A stretch of DNA of 64,000 bases from Lentinula raphanica (taxonomy: Eukaryota; Basidiomycota; Agaricomycetes; Agaricales; Omphalotaceae), in the NCBI GenBank assembly GCA_027919835.1, contig JANVFP010000021.1, positions 124,001-188,000 of the forward strand. The letters are read 5' to 3'. The stretch's first letter is position 1. The number at the start of each line of letters is the position of its first letter. The translations under genes were made by a program, and so were the position numbers. Positions 49,710-64,000 of this stretch are shown piece by piece. Under the pieces are notes generated by a model. The model saw only the letters and a program-made list of their open reading frames with translations, had not been told where the DNA came from and searched no databases.

Positions 49710-50505
49710 TTACGGGCCCTCTCAAGAGATTATACACAGTGGTAGTCGTTGTGTTACCTCCCTTCATATGTAAGCCCACTACTGTTTCGATTCGTTCACA
49801 CAGAGTCACAACTAAAACATTCATCGTAGTATTTATCTATTCTGGTATCATTTCCTTGGGTACCGCATCCCTCAATAAACAATTGTTTTCGTCGTTCGAT
49901 TGCGCTCAGTGCGCATGAAAATCATGGAAGAAATCTGAAGAGCCTGTCATTCGCCGTGATGATTGTCTATTTTTTCTCTGCTGGTTCGTTATGATCTATA
50001 TTCTGCGATGAATCTTTGCTTTGGCTGTGCTGTTTCAATCGTACGATGGCCCGTAACATAGTCAGCGATGCTGTTTACGCCCATGACAGGTAGGCATTTA
50101 TCATTTCCGAGAATCCAAGAGAGTTTACTACCAGCCTCGATGTCTTAAGTCAACTTGTACAAAGGACGGCGGTGGGGTTGTTAGCTTTATGTGTTTCACA
50201 ACACCGACGCTGGTTGCGAGAAGGATTTCGAAGCGGTTGGGAAGACCAATAACGACCGAACTATCCTTGGCTACCCCGAAATACTTATCTGTGATACCAT
50301 CTCAGCATCACAGTACATAAACGATGCTCACGGCGGATTCTGCCACTGTCCAGATCCCAATTATGCCATTGTGATAAAACCATGTAATGTACAAGGTTCG
50401 AGAGAAGAACTCGGAGACGAAGATGTGTTATGTTCAAAGCAGGACAACAGTTGAAGGAATATTTAAAAAAACACTTGTTATTGGCGATAGATGAAAGGAG
50501 AATAT
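49710..50505. other. Intergenic with the right copy of the diverged direct repeat
   Basis: From about 50060 to 50310 the sequence resembles 47770-48080 (possible secreted-protein relic) but has no open frame. An open frame at 50191-50454 crosses this relic and is not supported as a gene. Confidence 0.55.
50132..50300. repeat. Diverged direct repeat, right copy
   Basis: Counterpart of 47878-48080 (see that entry). It is more decayed than the left copy. Confidence 0.7.
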
Positions 50506-53500
<2,995 letters not shown>

Positions 53501-54532
53501 CGCTAATGACTGTGAGCAGGAGAGGGTTGATTATAAGAAGGGCGAAGTTGTCTAATTGGTAATGTTCTCGGCATTTTCTCGTCGGCTTGATTGTTTAGCG
53601 CTCAAATCCATCTCACTAACTAATCCTATGCAGCTACATGACTCTCCAAAAGCCCACAAATAGCAAGCAGTTTGACCGATGCACATGGAAGAGAACGTTC
53701 CCCTTCCAGACGTTCAAGCTGTTGATGATTCACTGCAATAAGTTATAACATCGCCGCGGCACTGCTTCGACAATATCCTGCTGGTCCGAGCTTACAGCGA
53801 ACTCAAGCATTACGGTATGGCCTTATGAAGTCTACACCAATCTCCTAGCCATCGTATTTTCCTTTATTTTCTACATAGGAAGCCCAAGACGGGAGGCACA
53901 TGCGTTAACTGTGGTGATACTGATGAAGGTTTATCTGGACCTTGGATATTCGGGATAACCAGATTAACCAGCGAAATTCGAATGAAAATGACGACTCCGG
54001 TTGATTCGTAAGTGCTACCTCTGGCTGGACTCAGCATACCGCCGACATATACTAAGTATCAGATTCATAGATACTGTCACTTGAAGCGGTAGCTCTTGCG
54101 ACCACATCGAATGTACGGTCTACCATGTCAAAATTCTACGTGATCAGACATTCAAAGACCATGTTCTCATCGATATTCGTCGACGCTTCTATCGCACAAC
54201 GGTGAGCCATTGAGCATCGGTCAGTGATGGTATATTCAGCTTGCGATTGCTCTGGCAATGATTCGAAATCGACAAATTTGTAGTCGCCGTAGAGGAAAGT
54301 TATTGTCCTCATTTTTCGGGTTGGCGTTGGTCTTTCCAAAAAAGGTTTCGATGGATTTGACCCTCGTCCAAGCAGAACACATTGTTCGTCCCTCTAGCGA
54401 TGGCCACCCAAATTCAAGACCCATAATGGTCAAAACTTGAAGATGAGGTTCCCGTTGGTTGTTATATAACTGCTTTCCTCCACCATCCAAAATCTTGCTC
54501 TTTCCTGCGCGAAGTCATCCAGTCTAGTGGCT
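53501..54532. other. Divergent region between RSP5 and the RasGEF; possible unrecognised short gene
   Basis: On the plus strand, two blocks join in frame across a plausible intron (gtatgg..acatag, about 53816-53879): IAAALLRQYPAGPSLQRTQA and then KPKTGGTCVNCGDTDEGLSG, continuing PWIFGITRLTSEIRMKMTT, with another donor (gtaagt) near 54008. The CVNCGD motif suggests half a metal-binding pair. No start codon is found in that frame, so it is either an unmodelled short gene or a relic. Confidence 0.3.
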
Positions 54533-57424
54533 ATGTCTGCATCATCCCAACCAGTTCCCAACGTCACCCGACGCGACAATCCCAAGGCAAAGGAGAAAAC
54601 CACAGCAGGACCTGTGGCCCCTTCTCTTCCTACTCCCCCATCCAGTCGTCGTCGTCGTTCTGCCTCTATCGATTCGGATGATACCGGCAAAGCCATTTTC
54701 ATCTCTCCGCCAGCAGACGCTGCCTCCAGCTCCTCCTCACGTTCAAAATACAATCTCCACGCAGGACATCCCTCTATCTTCCGTAGCATCAAGCTTCTTC
54801 GCGCCTTACGAGGGTCCACGGACGTTTCTGGTGCCCGTGCGGTTGCTCAAGTGCTCCTTTCGAATATCACCAACGTGGTTCATCTGATGCAAGTCCCTGA
54901 AGATGTTAAAGACGATAACAAGTATCTGGAGAACGTTCAAGGTGTTTCGTTCATGCGTCAGCAACTCATGAAAGAGGTGCAAAGGTTGGAACAGGTCAAG
55001 GAATCACAGGAACTTGTGGCTGTTGCTCGGCTCATTGATATATCCGAGCTCACCATCGCTGCGTTGGAACGTCTTCTTGGTCTCGCGGAGAGAATGGTCA
55101 AGCCTCTCCCGGGGATCCCTACGGATACGACTGACTCAGAGGCTGAAGAAAATAGTCCCGAGTCCGATTCTGTATCTCACCTGCGTCCTTCAAGGGAAAG
55201 TGTCCTATCCGATCGTTCCTTTGTACGAATCTCCCTAGCTCAGATCGCAGCTGAAGCTCTGGATAGTAGTCCTGTCGAGGACTCTTCCGAGTCGTCAAGC
55301 TCCGGCTCCGGCTCGAGGACCTCAGCCATTCTCACCATATTACACAAAGCCCGCGAGAAAAGCGTGTTGGGATCTCTCTTTAGAAGTAAATCCGAATCAG
55401 AGGATTCGGCTCCTAGTGGCAGAGACGAAAGTTCTGAGTCGGAAAATGAGCTCCCACAATATGCCCCGCGACATTCTGCTCTTTATTATCCCGTGGATCC
55501 ACTGCACCCCAATGATGATGTCGAGCTACCAATGTCCGAAGACGCAATGGACATCACTCTCAGCCACGACAACAAGCAAATGATCAAAATGTCCCTCACA
55601 GCTGTCATTCGTCTCTTGACTTCCAAGGACGCGATTCGCGACCCTTACTTTCTCCATTGGTTCTTCACCGCATTCCGATACGCCCTTCTTCCCAGTGAAG
55701 TCCTCGACTTGTTTATTTCCCGGTTCAACGAGTCCATGCCGGACCACTCCATGGATCGGAAGCAAATCCGTGTCTGGTGTAACAATCACGAAAAGATCGT
55801 TCGTCCTCGGGTCGTTAGCGTGCTTATCAGATGGCTTACCCAGTTCTGGGAACCGCCGTATGACAACGTTTGTGTGCTCAACGATATGCAGGATTTCGTT
55901 CTGAAACAGGTCTCCGCCTCTCTTCTTCCTGACCGTCTGGGCATTGCGTTCGCTCAGGCCGTCAAAGCGATCCGCGTCGACGGTGTCACTCGAACGACGT
56001 GGCTTCAAGATCGTTGGCACAAGAACATGGTCTTCAACAGCCTTTCGACTTCCTCATCCGAGTCATACTCCTTCGTCACAGAATGTGAAACGAAATTTCC
56101 CCTAGAAGCCTTCGATTGCCCTACAGGCCACAAGGTATTCGCCGAGCAGCTGACTCGTCTGGCGGTGGACGTGTGGACTCGGTTACCTGCTCAAGCTTTG
56201 ATTCGAATGTGGCTGGGACGCAAAATGAAAGCTTGTGAAGCGCGTCTGGAAGCCAAGCTTGGAGGCATGAAGGAACGCAAGGAAGCTCTTGAGATGGAGC
56301 TGAAGACTCTTTTCCAACAGATAAATGAGACGGCCAGTCAAATCGTTGTCGGCACTCTCAAGGCTCGACGCAAGAAATTACTCAAAGAGTCAAATCAGCT
56401 TGCTGGGCAAATTTCCACTTATGAAGCCTCTTTGAAAGACATTTACTCATCAACGAAACTCGCGGAGGGCGCAGCCACAGCCGTACGCCATTTCGATCGC
56501 TCCCTGTTCATGTTTGTTATCAACACCGTCTTGCTGGAAACGGAGAATGAAGATGATATGGTGCGAGCTATTAATTTCTGGTTTAGGGTTTGCACCGTCA
56601 GTTTTATCTTTCGCTCATGACTCGACCCTCTTTTGACTTCATCCTGCTCTCAGTTGTGCTTTGAGATGAAAAACAACAGCTGTGCTTTCACGATCTTCAT
56701 CGGGATAGCCAACATGACATACGTCTGGCGACTGGTCGAGATTCTTCCCGTGAGTCTTCCAGCTTGAGTATTTGTCGCCTCGATTATTCACTGAGATTCA
56801 GGCATTGGATCCTCTGACGCACGAACTGCACGAAAAATTTTGCACAATATTCGAAATTAATGAACAAAAACTCAACGCTGATGAACTTCAGAATGCTCAG
56901 CTCGGGACTGTTGCGTGTGTTCCACGATTTCGTAGGTTACTGCATTATTCGAATCGTTCAAAGACACTTAATTATATTCACCATACAGACAATGTGGAAA
57001 AAAATATAACCCATATCGCACATGCTTCTACAGTCCTCATTGCTGAGGATAATGTGCACGCGAACCACTTGCGGGTTATTGGGAAAGTCGTCTCTGGTAC
57101 GAATGAATTGATTTCGAAAATAAGTAATAATGCTGATATAGTCGTGGTAGCCATTGAGGCACCTCGTCTATACGTTCTTCCCGAAGATATCGCTGTGAAG
57201 TCTCTTCTCCAAAGCCACATTTCCAGATTCCAGGTAGCGGACGAAGCGACACATATGAAGGCCTTTGAATGCCGAACGTTAGTACTCAACTTGGTCACGA
57301 TCTCAATAGACCTTCCCTGATGTTTCGTTCTACTAGCAACCAACTCAAACCGAGACCTCAGCGTACGCCTGCTGCTACTACCTCGCCACTCCTGTCACCG
57401 CCTCAGAGTCCACGACGTTTTTGA
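54533..57424 (+). CDS. Ras guanine-nucleotide exchange factor (RasGEF-N + CDC25 domains)
   Basis: Four exons (54533-56587, 56654-56749, 56802-57277, 57337-57424) give 904 aa. The N-terminal 350 residues are Ser-rich with helical blocks (VSFMRQQLMKEVQRLEQVKE). The RasGEF-N (REM) module reads MIKMSLTAVIRLLTSKDAIR and DPYFLHWFFTAFRYALLPSE. The catalytic CDC25 domain covers EQLTRLAVDVWTRLPAQALI, NFWFRVCFEMKNNSCAFTI, IANMTYVWRLVEILP and PRFRRLLHYSNRSKTLNYIH-like sequence. The insertion VETKLGG-like KLGGMKERKEALEMELKTLF forms a predicted coiled coil not usual in yeast Cdc25. It activates Ras-type GTPases at membranes (family knowledge). There is no SH3 domain. ATG 54533 is the first in frame. Confidence 0.88.
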
Positions 57425-57889
57425 AACTGATATGTCCTACTCTTCAGACCACCGAAATACTATTCACTGGTCGTCGCATTACTTTTCTCTCTCGATCCTT
57501 CTTGATCAAAGTCACTCCTTGAACCGTTATTCTGCTTACCATAACCTTACCACTCTTTTTGGCATTATCATATCACCAACCATCGTGCATCATCATCACA
57601 CAGATAGACCACTCTTTCAGTTCGCTCAATTGCATTGAACTTCTTGATCATCTACGTATTCTGACCCAGAGTCAAATTGTAGCAAATTGTAGCTATAGGA
57701 CATTTCTTCTAGCTCAATCGGGGCTCAATCCATTGTCTGGTTCATTTTTCTCTAAAGGGTTTGCTATGCAAGGCTATAAGCATAGGAGCAGCGCAGCATA
57801 GTATTTCATGTACAGATAATGAAGAACATAAATTTGCATACTGCATGAACCTCAGTCCAGTATCTCAATCCACCGCACTTTTGTCAAAT
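57425..57889. other. Intergenic between convergent RasGEF and RPL17 genes
   Basis: Pyrimidine-rich 3' flanks; the short open frames here have no protein-like features. Confidence 0.45.
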
Positions 57890-58724
57890 TTATGCCCGGG
57901 CAGCCTCAATACGCTTCCTCGCCACTTGGCGTCTGTTGAGGCCGACGAGTGCACTAGGCTTGTCAGTGCTCTTCTCCACCTCCTCTTCTGAAGCAGCAAG
58001 AATTATTTCTACGTGACACGGATGACCTTGGTAAGGGTTGATACGACCATGAGCACGATATGTGCGACGACGGGTTTTCTAACCGTGTGCGTGTTCGTGA
58101 GTATTGGGATGATTGTTTCAACGAGGGTACAAGACGTACAGGTGCCTGCTGCACAACAATGTTTTTGATGAAAAGGTCCTCAACATCGATGTTCTTTGCA
58201 TCAGCATTTGATTCGGCATTCTTCAACAAACGGACAATGAACTTGACAGATTTTTCGGGCCAGCGACCTGGGTGTGAAATGAGTGATATTTCAAGTGCAA
58301 AGTAGAAGGGCGCACCTTGAGTTGTACCAAACTGTTTTGCCTGGCTTGCACGCCCTACACCACCAGCAAATCGTCTAAAAGGAATGACTTGTTTGTGTTC
58401 CGTGACGTTCGTGAGGTAGGTGTATGCCTTGGTGAGTTTGAGTCCTATGAATGATTCATATTCAATTCTGGAGCGAATCACAGTTCCAAGCCGAGAGATG
58501 TTCACCAGTCAGTGCAGCCGCAACCTCCCGCATGTTCTTGAAGTGGGTTCGGAGGTATTCACCTCGCGCACGGGAGGCTAAACGAACTGTGAGATCAATA
58601 TCGGCCTGCGAATGGATATTTGGGCGTACTCTTTTCGGGGTTGGTGGCGAGAGCAGCGGCGGCGTAGCGGACTATGTTTAATCAGAAGAGATCGTTCATG
58701 GAGAGACTGATGGTGCGTACCCAT
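57890..58724 (-). CDS. RPL17: Cytosolic 60S ribosomal protein L17 (uL22)
   Basis: Six exons, the first only four coding bases (ATGG, 58724-58721). Joined sequence: [94 protein letters not shown], then [19 protein letters not shown], and after the last intron [20 protein letters not shown] and CHVEIILAA. These are diagnostic of uL22, whose hairpin lines the ribosomal exit tunnel. A lysine/arginine C-terminal extension ends RKRIEAARA at TAA 57890. Dense introns near the start are typical of fungal ribosomal protein genes. Confidence 0.95.
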
Positions 58725-59097
58725 CTTGAATTTCTTGAGGATATATCGAACGGCCTAATCGTTATGAGTATGAAAGGGTGGCTAAGAGTTTTGCGTGAGA
58801 AACTGCACAGTTTACACGTGACTGATTCCAAAAATTTTCCCATGCTTAGGCTACAACTTTCAGAACAACCCCTAAAGCTAGCGCTAAAGGCCTAACGACT
58901 CCTATACTCTCCTATAACGACCTCTCAAGTTGGGAATTCAAAAGAGAGTCAAAGCGACCGCCTCCTGCGACCCACTGGAAAATGATCATCGCTCGAAGGA
59001 GCTTTTAATTTGAGGTCCTGATACGAACCAAACGCATCACATTCATACATGTACACAGTACTCGTAATATCTACAATTTATGCTCGTGCTGAGCGCA
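58725..59097. other. Intergenic, promoter side of RPL17
   Basis: No gene; the expected promoter region for RPL17. Nothing specific was recognised. Confidence 0.45.
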
Positions 59098-59822
59098 CTA
59101 CGCCGCATCCTCCTCGAGCCTGAGTCTACGCCGGTACTCCATCCTCCCACTATTCCTGCTCTTGGTTCCGGGGGCCTAAGTAAAGGAGAGTCACACATGA
59201 CGGTCAATTACAGAACAGGTTAGTATTACCAGACACTCACTGCGTGTGGACAGAGCGACAGGCAACTAGTGGACGAAGTTTCATCTCGACCATATAAGTC
59301 ATTGCTCCTGCGCGATATCTTTTGGCAACCGACCTCTCCGTTGTGTTGGCCAGGACAAAGTTTGTGTTCGACGTGTGTTTGTCGGTATATAAAATATCCC
59401 CCAAGCGACCCAGCAACCACAGCAACGGCGCCCGCAAGCCACCACCCCGGATATCGGTCAATCGAGCCACAAATCGTCTCACATGTCCCAACCACAAAAA
59501 CCCCTGGCATCTTTGCTGTCTTTTTCGCTTTATTGAATGCTCTCCAAAGCTCGCTATCTTTTGGGCGTTGGATTTCTTGTTGGTCAGGTTCAACCATCAC
59601 AATGGTATCCGATAGAACGCCCCGCTCTAGATCTCGGAGAGCATCTCCAGCAGACGGAGTACGAACTATAACGGGAAGAGGCTCGGTGAGCGTAGGGAGT
59701 TCTATGCTAGTAGACCCAAGACCGCCGGCTCTAGTGGCACTGTCTGCCCCAGATTCAAGATTGGTCCCTGCGACATGGACAGCGAGGGTGATAAGAGGAA
59801 GCAGTTTTGTGATGAAGCGCAT
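59098..59822 (-). CDS. Secretory-pathway protein with one membrane span, function unknown
   Basis: Two exons (59822-59241 and 59175-59098) give 219 aa. The start MRFITKLLPLITLAVHVAGT is a signal peptide. A luminal/extracellular region (LPTLTEPLPVIVRTPSAG, a pair of cysteines in GTCETICGSIDRYPG) precedes one hydrophobic span, WWLAGAVAVVAGSLGGYFIY, and a basic tail ending RRRLRLEEDAA. A longer start at 60026 exists in frame but adds residues without features, so the ATG in front of the signal peptide is preferred. Probably type I membrane topology. No family recognised. Confidence 0.65.
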
Positions 59823-60641
59823 TGTGATTGCAGTAGGTTGGATACAGTTCGGTGAAATATCGTCCGGCCAGCCAGACGATGATGGGTAAGAACCTGAAGG
59901 GGGGAAAAATTCACCAATCGTCGTGTGTTTATATGGACTTTTGGCCGCCGGACTTGATGTGTTCATTTGGCCCCCCGTGATTATCCTCCCAGATAATTGT
60001 ATGCATTCTTGAGGCCAAATAGCCACTCGAAGCTATTTGTGGAGGCTCAAGCGAGCGTCAAGAACCCACAATCTTGGAACCGACATGATAGGGTATGATA
60101 GGGTATGATCTAGTATGATACACACGCGGACGACCTGTACAACAACAGTGTAAGCTTCTCATCGTGCAGGCCGGGCTTCAGAGCAGATGCAGCTTCAGAA
60201 TGACTAATATATCAACCTTCAAAGCCCGTAGAAAATTTAGAAAAGTATTTGGGCTCTCTGGAGAGTCCTACGGGAAAGTTCCTCAGAGATCACTGCCACA
60301 AATCAAGTCATTTTTCAGTTCTGAACAGCGACGGTACACACTGAAAAGATCTAAATTACGAATCAATCAATGCTGCACAGGTCCTTTCCTGTTCTTTCAG
60401 GTTTCGTAGCTTACATCTTTGATTACCGCTCCGAAGCCGCTGGTGTTCGAACTTGCGTGAAATATCGTATACCTTGCGGGACCCCACCTTTTGGTGGAGC
60501 CGAGTATCTTCCTTCCTTCCTACCATTCGTCACTTCGTCAGGAATTTGTACATGGTTCTCCCTGTCTTTCTTGAAAGATTTTTATTTGCACCCTTTGAAG
60601 GGGGTTGGGGAACTTGCGGAAAATGTACAGTATACAGACAA
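59823..60641. other. Gene-free stretch with a short tandem repeat
   Basis: 60087-60121 contains imperfect tandem copies of tagggtatga. The remainder shows no gene on either strand. Confidence 0.5.
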
Positions 60642-62135
60642 TCACAAGCACTGTGACTTAAATTCAGTATCGAGCGATCCTCATTGACGTCGAACATACC
60701 TGATAATAGTAAGGTGGGCTGATTGCGGTACAGGTAAATGGAGAAGCACAAGCGGTTGGACCAGTGTATCCAGTACCTGATGAATGTCATTGAATATCAC
60801 TACGGCAAAGTAACAATGCGTTCCTCGTACCTCCACATTGGCCATACTTTCCATATCAGATAATTTAGTTAGGAAACTTGCGGCACGAAATACATTTACA
60901 TACCTCGGGTACTGTAGCTGTAGGCGTAGACGAGGGTGTGCTTATCGTAGTGGTTGGCGTAGAAGTCACAGAGGTTGCAGAACCAGTGGAACTAGCTGAG
61001 CTACTCGATCCAGTGCTGTTTCCATTTCCGATTGATGTCGTGATGGGACCATTCTCGATGTAAACCCCGGATATGTACCAGTTCTCTGGAGCGGGTGTGT
61101 TGACGATACGGAGGACGCCGACGTGGAAGTCTTCAGAGTTGGTGGAAGTCGGAGCTGCGACGTTGTTTGCTACCTGTGTCAATGGTGAGCTACCGGTGGA
61201 AAACCAAAGACCGACAGTCTGGCCGGAAAACTATGATCAAACCGGAGGGCGATCTCGTCAGTCACAGTAAACAAGGATTATCACGACTTACATCGATGTC
61301 ATAGGCAAAGTTGTACCAAGTCCCTGGAACCAGAGGTGTCCCCCATTGGAACTGACTACTGACCATCCATTGCAGATCCGTTGGATTTGGGGCAACGCCG
61401 TATTTTATCTATTACCAAGATAGCATGAATTTTTCGGAGAGTTTTAGAGCTCAAGCGAAGAATGCACCTCGGTGAAATGGCTTTCGAAGAATAAGATCTG
61501 GAGAAGATTCAAGTAAGTTTTTCAGATATCAGGAGGTGCTTTGGACTTGCCTGGTGTTCCAAAGTAGACTTCACAAGATATCATGATTCAATATACTTTC
61601 TGCGGCATCATATAACGCACTAGTACTCACGTCGGGGGCATTCAAGCCGGTTGGATCTGTGCTGAGCGAGAAATGGTAGAACAGATTACCGACGCCAAGG
61701 TTCTGGGTGGTCTGTGGAATGAGCTCAGTTCGCTCCATATCTGAATTCCACTCCGCGGTAGAATCGATTGTGACCATGAGACCATTGGTCTCTGCTGAAT
61801 CGGCAGGGTTCTTGTAGCTCGGGGAAAGAGCAAGGTAGTGTGATGTTGGCTCAGTTCCATGGATGTACCTAGGCATCGCGTTGTGGATTGTGTCAGTCCG
61901 AATTACCATTCGAGGCGACGCGTTACGAACCATTGATATGTTCCTACTTCGTCAGCCCAAGACCCTATCATGGGATGCAATGAGTTTGGTATGTACTGAA
62001 ACACTAAGGATAGTCCTTACATTCATCAAACACACTAACATTGGGGTATGGATTGAAACTGCCCGACCATATCGTTGTACCAGCATAAGCTAAGCCAGAA
62101 AGTAGAGCGATGAGAGAAGTTTGGGCGAACATCAT
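60642..62135 (-). CDS. Secreted GH131 beta-glucanase with C-terminal CBM1
   Basis: Signal peptide MMFAQTSLIALLSGLAYAGT, then WSGSFNPYPNVSVFDE. The GH131 catalytic domain is recognisable: YIHGTEPTSHYLALSPSYKN, STAEWNSDMERTELIPQTT, GNLFYHFSLSTDPTGLNAPD, LEHQILFFESHFTEIKYG, PGTWYNFAYDID and NSEDFHVGVLRIVNTPAPEN. A Ser/Thr-rich linker (about 60905-61020) leads to a cellulose-binding CBM1: YGQCGGTGYTGPTACASPFT, then CTAISPPYYYQCL. GH131 enzymes hydrolyse beta-1,3/1,6/1,4-glucans in plant or fungal walls. One intron uses a GC donor (gcaagt, 61550) and the last coding exon is only 9 nt (ends 60642). All eight or so junctions are in phase. Confidence 0.9.
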
Positions 62136-62393
62136 TGGCAACGATAATACTCACTGGAGACTTCCATAGCATTTTATAAACCTCGGAATAGATTCGCAAG
62201 CGTTGAGGCAAAATGGAGGAGGATTTTCGGCAACATCGAACAAGCAAAGCAGTGCGGAGAAATGACACGGAAGAGTTACGCTGCGATATAACTAATAAAC
62301 AATGGTATTAATCCGTACACACATCATAGCAGGGGTATAATTTAAGATCATGAGCAACATACATTACAACACCAAGACACACAAGATTAAAGT
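62136..62393. other. Intergenic between GH131 promoter and the channel gene 3' end
   Basis: Promoter of the GH131 gene; both genes are on the minus strand. Nothing specific was recognised. Confidence 0.4.
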
Positions 62394-64000
62394 TTACTCC
62401 GTTTTCTTGAACATCCACCGAGTCAGCCAAGATGTTGTAGTGTGATTCTTGTCCACTTCAGCCTGCTCCTCCTCCAATCGTTGTTCAAATGCCTGCTTTT
62501 CTTCGGCTAGAACCTCGTGGTAGATGGCACGATTTGCCGAAATGTTGGCAGCACGTTTGAGTGGGATCGGTGCGGGTTCTAATGAGATACGTGAAGGAGC
62601 AGGATGAGCCGTCAATAATTCAGCCTGGGCATGCGTCTCAGGTCGAGCAGCTGGGTCAATTTCGCGAGAACGGGTAGATTGTGAAGAGCGATCATCGAAT
62701 AGAGACATGATAGATTTCTGCTTCTGAGGCTTCGTTCGAGTGGCAGCATCCGAAGTTGAACGTGTACCTGAAGAATGTCGATGACCTGTACTAGGCCGCT
62801 TTTGAGAGCCAAGGGTGAAAGTGGAAGTCCTCTCGTTCTGACGCTGTTGGAATATGGAAGAGCGTCGTGGTCGTGCAGCAGACTCAACATCATCTTTCTG
62901 TTGCGCTCTTTTAGCCAGTATTTCCGGCAATTCAATATCCTCCGTGCCGTCAACTTCAGGTTCTGAAGTGAAGCTAAGCGCCTCATTATTATCACCCGAG
63001 TTTGTGGTCAGAATTGAACCACGCCCCTCAGGCATGAATGGAGGAGGTGACAGTCTGGAAGAATCGGGCGCGGGTTCAGAAACATCAGGATGTGACTTCT
63101 GTTCCCCAGTTGCACTTGTCCAGGTTCCCAATCGACCAGACACAGGCTCCACAGAAATGGCCACCTTGAGATCCACTGTGTCGTCTAGGTCAAGGGTGCC
63201 GCATGGATTCCGAGGAAGCCACAATACATTGCTAATGGCTCGCGTATAATAGGGGTTGTCATAAGGCAGATCCAACGCTGACTGGTCATCCCAGGAAATT
63301 GGCGGAGGATGAATGGCCACTGGCCCAAGGTTATATTGGGCGACGGCTGATAACATCGTAGGTGGAGGAAGAGAGTCATCAACAGAGCCAACGGCCGTGC
63401 TGTGTAAGGACAACAACCGCGAGAGAGAAGGCCTATTGTCTGCGAACGGTATTGGCGGCCGATGTGCGATGTTACGGGGACGTTGGCGGATAGTATCGTA
63501 GGAAGATGATAGCCAATCGGGCAGGCGAAGTGAGGATTTGAACCACGATATTGAAGAAACATGAGGACCAGGAAGTGTTCGATTTTCCATCTCTACGCTA
63601 TCTTCCTCCGATGTTCTCGTCTCCAGACCGATGTCTTCAGAAGGTTGCATCGTACCACACATGAGTTTGGCTTCACGAATATCATCGTTCTCGAATTGAG
63701 CTCGACATATACGGGTCATGCTATCAATTTCTAACAATCAGCATCGTGCACAAAAACGAAACAACTATCACCCACAAAATCTTAACGAAAACTGTGAACA
63801 CGACAAGAAACGCGGATAACCCAATATTCACGGACTTCTTGAGCACAACCATGTAGGCTAGAAAGACAGCCTGCCGTACTCATATATCAATATACCAGCG
63901 CAATCGATTCAACTGAGGCGTAAGTACCTGAGATAGAACGAGTCCTACAAGCACTATAGGTCATTGATTCCAACAGGACTAGATGAAGTATCGTACCATC
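62394..64000 (-). CDS. CSC1/OSCA-type membrane channel, C-terminal part (5' end outside window)
   Basis: The gene runs off the right edge; the 3' end is at 62394. Visible exons: about 63960-63928, 63870-63776 and 63720-62394. The upstream pieces encode a transmembrane helix (QAVFLAYMVVLKKSVNIGLS, AFLVVFTVFVKIF), then TRICRAQFENDDIREAKLMC. The long cytosolic tail contains NPYYTRAISNVLWLPRNPCG and LDLDDTVDLKVAISVEP, followed by low-complexity sequence and a basic helical end. The 'NVLWLPR.P.G...LDD' block after the last helix resembles tails of fungal CSC1/OSCA (DUF221) calcium-permeable channels; this assignment is from memory of the family and moderate. The last intron is 63775-63721. Confidence 0.6.

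Noticed and set aside
50191..50454. Small gene on the plus strand
   Set aside because: The frame crosses the decayed right copy of a repeat; no features support it.
57432..57991. Several short plus-strand open frames
   Set aside because: They fall in the pyrimidine-rich 3' flanks of two convergent genes and show no protein-like composition.
59269..59889. 206-codon plus-strand frame
   Set aside because: It is the complement of the signal-peptide/membrane protein gene, whose minus-strand frame has clear protein features.

Overview
The window is nuclear DNA from a filamentous basidiomycete, most likely an agaricomycete. The genes are split by many short GT-AG introns of about 47-80 bp, often with CTGAT/CTAAC-like branch sites. 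They are packed on both strands with short divergent promoters. The proteome is typical of mushrooms: a GH131 glucanase with a CBM1 tail, small secreted proteins, and a large F-box-like family. No bacterial, viral or CRISPR features were seen.

Layout. 1-5.1 kb: mitochondrial DNA polymerase gamma (5' end outside the window) and an AN1 zinc-finger protein. 5.3-13.2 kb: cluster 1 of an F-box-like family (copies A, B, C, all plus strand), with a nest of three transposable elements between B and C. 13.5-18 kb: two small secreted proteins and a tandem-barrel protein. 18.1-28.3 kb: housekeeping genes EAF7 (NuA4), UFD2 (E4 ligase), mitochondrial bL35, a histidine phosphatase and ADA3 (SAGA). 28.5-35.6 kb: an APH-type kinase-like protein, two orphans, an alpha-arrestin and the mitochondrial Obg GTPase MTG2. 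35.9-43.6 kb: cluster 2 of the F-box-like family (T, S, R, Q, all minus strand), interleaved with decayed copies of the 5' end of the neighbouring MCM4 gene. 44-47.4 kb: MCM4. 47.7-50.5 kb: secreted-type genes flanked by a diverged direct repeat. 50.5-64 kb: RSP5 (HECT ligase), a RasGEF, ribosomal protein L17/uL22, a secreted or membrane orphan, GH131-CBM1 and the C-terminus of a CSC1/OSCA-like channel.

The most notable region is the F-box-like family. Seven copies share a three-exon design: two intron positions, a GTGCGT donor in intron 2, an F-box-like N-terminus and a long leucine-rich body. They sit in two clusters of opposite orientation. Copy A pairs with S and copy B with T by flanking sequence, which suggests an inverted segmental duplication. 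Three copies are visibly broken by different lesions: a deletion plus lost splice donor, a nonsense codon, and an 8-bp microduplication. A fourth copy (Q) has an altered 3' end. In cluster 2 the duplicated unit carried the start of MCM4 with it, leaving two MCM4 relics.

The second notable structure is three nested elements: a TA-flanked element containing a hAT-type element with an 8-bp target duplication, which itself contains a Mutator-like foldback element with 194-bp inverted repeats and a 9-bp target duplication.

Gene models were spliced by eye; exon boundaries and family names rest on motif recognition, not on searches.
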